Source of the DNA: an uncultured Eubacteriales bacterium
GTDB taxonomy: Bacteria > Bacillota > Clostridia > Monoglobales > Monoglobaceae
Length of the DNA stretch: 17,218 nucleotides
Direction: 5' to 3'
Assembly (NCBI GenBank): GCA_900545865.1
Contig: URAN01000063.1
Coordinates: 1-17,218 of the forward strand
Shown here: positions 15,588 through 17,218 of the stretch, piece by piece
Position numbering within the stretch: the stretch's first letter is position 1
How the letters are laid out: every line of letters begins with the position of its first letter
Notes under the pieces: model-generated
The model's database searches: none
Seen by the model: only the letters and a program-made list of their open reading frames with translations
Told to the model about the DNA's origin: nothing
Made by a program: the position numbers and the translations under genes

Positions 15588-15597
15588 GCTTTTGACT

Positions 15598-16218
15598 ATG
15601 GATATAAGATTGGTCGATGCGGAAAAGAACAGCCTCCGTACAGAATTTCTGAAAATTCGCAGAGAGATTCCCGAAAATCAAAAAAAGGAACAAAGCCGCA
15701 GAATTGCCGCACGGCTTTTTGAAACTGTGGAATATCAAAACGCCGAGTCGGTATTTGTGTTTATCTCGGTCAAGGATGAAACGGACACATCAGAGATAAT
15801 AAAACAATGTTTTAAAGACAAAAAAAGAGTTGCCGTTCCGCTCTGTAACACAAAAGAGCATACCATGACGGCAATCGAAATATCCGATTCGGGTCAGGTT
15901 GAGCGCGGCGCATACGGGATTTTTGAGCCAAAACACAGTCTGATAAACAGCGGCGAGCTGTTACCGCTTTTAAACCCGTCAATAGTTCTTGTCCCCGGTG
16001 CTGCGTTTGACGAAAGGGGTATGAGAATCGGAATGGGCGGCGGATATTATGACCGTTACCTTGCGGATTTCGGCGGCGTATCAATAGGTCTTTGTTACAG
16101 CCAATGTCTCGCCGAAATCCTTGTCGGCGGCATATACGACCGTTGTGTCGATATGGTAATTTGTCCCGATGTGACGCTTGATATGCGCCGCAACGGTCAG
16201 AATAAAAATTTCAGTTAG
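15598..16218 (+). CDS. 5-formyltetrahydrofolate cyclo-ligase
   Basis: This enzyme (MTHFS, YgfA type) converts 5-formyl-THF to 5,10-methenyl-THF with ATP, returning stored folate to one-carbon metabolism. The 206-residue protein has the N-terminal helix LRTEFLKIRREI (13-24), VPGAAFDERGMRIG (132-145) and the nucleotide/phosphate loop GMGGGYYDRYL (145-155), all diagnostic. Start choice is uncertain. The frame is open back into the DJ-1 gene, an ATG at 15574 overlaps its end, and neither candidate has a clear ribosome binding site. I chose 15598 because it gives the family length. Translation probably depends on coupling with the upstream gene, whose stop lies 10 bp before. Confidence 0.92.
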   Translation: MDIRLVDAEKNSLRTEFLKIRREIPENQKKEQSRRIAARLFETVEYQNAESVFVFISVKDETDTSEIIKQCFKDKKRVAVPLCNTKEHTMTAIEISDSGQVERGAYGIFEPKHSLINSGELLPLLNPSIVLVPGAAFDERGMRIGMGGGYYDRYLADFGGVSIGLCYSQCLAEILVGGIYDRCVDMVICPDVTLDMRRNGQNKNFS

Positions 16219-16230
16219 GAAGTTAGCTCT

Positions 16231-17127
16231 ATGGCATCCGTATATGTAAAAGAAAAAAAGAAACTTCGCGGCATTCGCGGAATGCTGCTTGCCGTCACAG
16301 CGATAAACGTTGTTCTGACAACCCTGCTCGGACTTTTGCTGAGTTTTAAAGAGGTTGAGATTCCGCAATACATAAGGGCGCTGATTATCGGATTGGGTGC
16401 ATACCTGATACCGATTATGATTTATGCGTTCAGAAACGGAATAACCGCCAAAGCGGCAGAGGAAAAATTTTGTTTTAAAGGCTGTGGCTTTGGCGGAATC
16501 GCGGCAGCGATTGTGTTCGGAATAGGCTGTCAGTTCGTGCAGATTGCAATAAATCTGCCGCTGAGCGCATTGATTGACAGTTCTGACGTGTATATTCCGA
16601 CATCGGCGGTTGAGCTTTTTGCCGCCGTTGCCGTTGCGGCGCTTTTGCCTGCAATATTCGAGGAATTTTTGTTCAGGGGAATCGTGTATTGCTCTATGGC
16701 AGAGCTGAACACAACCGCGGCAGCGGTGTTTTCATCGGTTATGTTTGCGATAATGCACGCCGATATAAGCTGTGCGCCGGGATATTTACTTATGGGATTT
16801 TCTCTTGCGTATCTGATGCGCAAGTCAGCGTCTTTGTACGCAACAATGGTATTTCACTTTGCCAATAATACGGTCGCTCTGCTTTTGGCGTATTATAACG
16901 ATGCGCTTTGGTATTCGCCCGAAACAATGATTGCGCTTTTTGCCTGTGGAATCATTGCATTTGCGGCAGGAGTGATTTCCGTAAACGCGATATACAAAAA
17001 GGACGGAATTGAAAAGAACAAGAAAATCAGCACGGCAACTCTTTTGGGGCAAAGCTTTATCAGTGTTCCCGTGATTCTCTGCATTGCTCTGACAATTGCG
17101 GCAGGGGTGCTCATAAAAATAATGTAA
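16231..17127 (+). CDS. CPBP-family intramembrane glutamic protease (CAAX-like)
   Basis: A 298-residue polytopic membrane protein with about eight hydrophobic segments. The Abi/CPBP domain holds the three catalytic motifs. They are EEFLFR with Glu144-Glu145 and Arg149, FAIMH with Phe172 and His176, and FHFANN with His209 and Asn212/213. Family members are intramembrane endopeptidases; some act in bacteriocin immunity, others in protein processing. No bacteriocin-like gene is nearby, so no specific role can be given. The start is supported by AGGAAG about 8 bases upstream, 12 bp after the cyclo-ligase stop, so it is the last gene of the operon. Confidence 0.9.
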   Translation: MASVYVKEKKKLRGIRGMLLAVTAINVVLTTLLGLLLSFKEVEIPQYIRALIIGLGAYLIPIMIYAFRNGITAKAAEEKFCFKGCGFGGIAAAIVFGIGCQFVQIAINLPLSALIDSSDVYIPTSAVELFAAVAVAALLPAIFEEFLFRGIVYCSMAELNTTAAAVFSSVMFAIMHADISCAPGYLLMGFSLAYLMRKSASLYATMVFHFANNTVALLLAYYNDALWYSPETMIALFACGIIAFAAGVISVNAIYKKDGIEKNKKISTATLLGQSFISVPVILCIALTIAAGVLIKIM

Positions 17128-17218
17128 AATACGGGGCGGTTTTGTTTTGCACAAGCATGGCACGAGGTGACTAACTATTAAAAGTCAAGAGTTTTTTGAA
17201 AATTTTTTCAAAAAATTT
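17128..17218 (+). other. Intergenic tail with AT-rich palindrome
   Basis: No gene can be supported here. There is no clear GC-rich terminator after the protease gene. A near-palindrome of pure T-runs and A-runs (about 17192-17215) sits at the edge of the window. A GAGGTGA site (17164-17170) is followed by an open frame from 17177 to the edge, but its first codon would be ATT. The piece is too short to decide. Confidence 0.3.

Noticed and set aside
16231..17127. CPBP protease as part of a bacteriocin-immunity or phage-defence system
   Set aside because: No bacteriocin precursor, toxin, nuclease or other defence gene is nearby. The neighbours are housekeeping genes.

Overview
The window looks like a chromosomal segment of a Clostridia-type member of the Bacillota. 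The evidence is AT-leaning intergenic DNA with AGGAGG-like ribosome binding sites, sigma-A-type promoters with 17-bp spacers, a TPP riboswitch ahead of a thiM-thiE-thiD salvage cluster, and an FHA / FtsW-RodA / short class B PBP module. The species cannot be named from the sequence. All 14 confident genes are single-copy housekeeping or accessory metabolic types. I see no mobile element, CRISPR array, rRNA or tRNA.

Left block (about 87-4660, minus strand): a thiamine salvage operon read leftward as thiM - thiE - HAD phosphatase - thiD - cytX. It starts at a promoter at 4629-4657. A TPP aptamer follows at about 4530-4622, apparently beginning at the first transcribed bases, and then a riboswitch-controlled terminator at 4418-4449. 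The operon ends at a strong hairpin terminator at 87-133. CytX imports hydroxymethylpyrimidine (HMP), ThiD phosphorylates it twice, ThiM phosphorylates hydroxyethylthiazole, and ThiE joins the two halves into thiamine phosphate. No de novo genes (thiC, thiG, thiF, thiS, thiH) and no thiL are in the window. The HAD protein is a candidate for a phosphatase step.

Middle block (4682-14089, minus strand): a long same-strand run of mtnN (MTA/SAH nucleosidase), an ABC exporter half-transporter, a membrane-anchored FHA protein, a FtsW/RodA glycosyltransferase, a small class B PBP transpeptidase, a membrane-anchored SH3b protein and a large cytoplasmic GH106-like glycoside hydrolase. FtsW and the PBP overlap by 11 bp and should work as a peptidoglycan polymerase/cross-linker pair. 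The FHA protein suggests control by Ser/Thr phosphorylation.

Right block (14276-17127, plus strand): a divergent operon of a WecG/TagA/CpsF glycosyltransferase, a DJ-1/PfpI protein, 5-formyltetrahydrofolate cyclo-ligase and a CPBP intramembrane protease. The 186-bp gap between the middle and right blocks holds two back-to-back promoters with near-consensus elements. The last 91 bases and the first 86 bases hold no gene I can support.

The most interesting signal is in the thi leader. The 5' arm of the terminator copies the 3' edge of the TPP aptamer. The aptamer edge can therefore pair with the terminator's 3' arm, giving an explicit and testable antiterminator.
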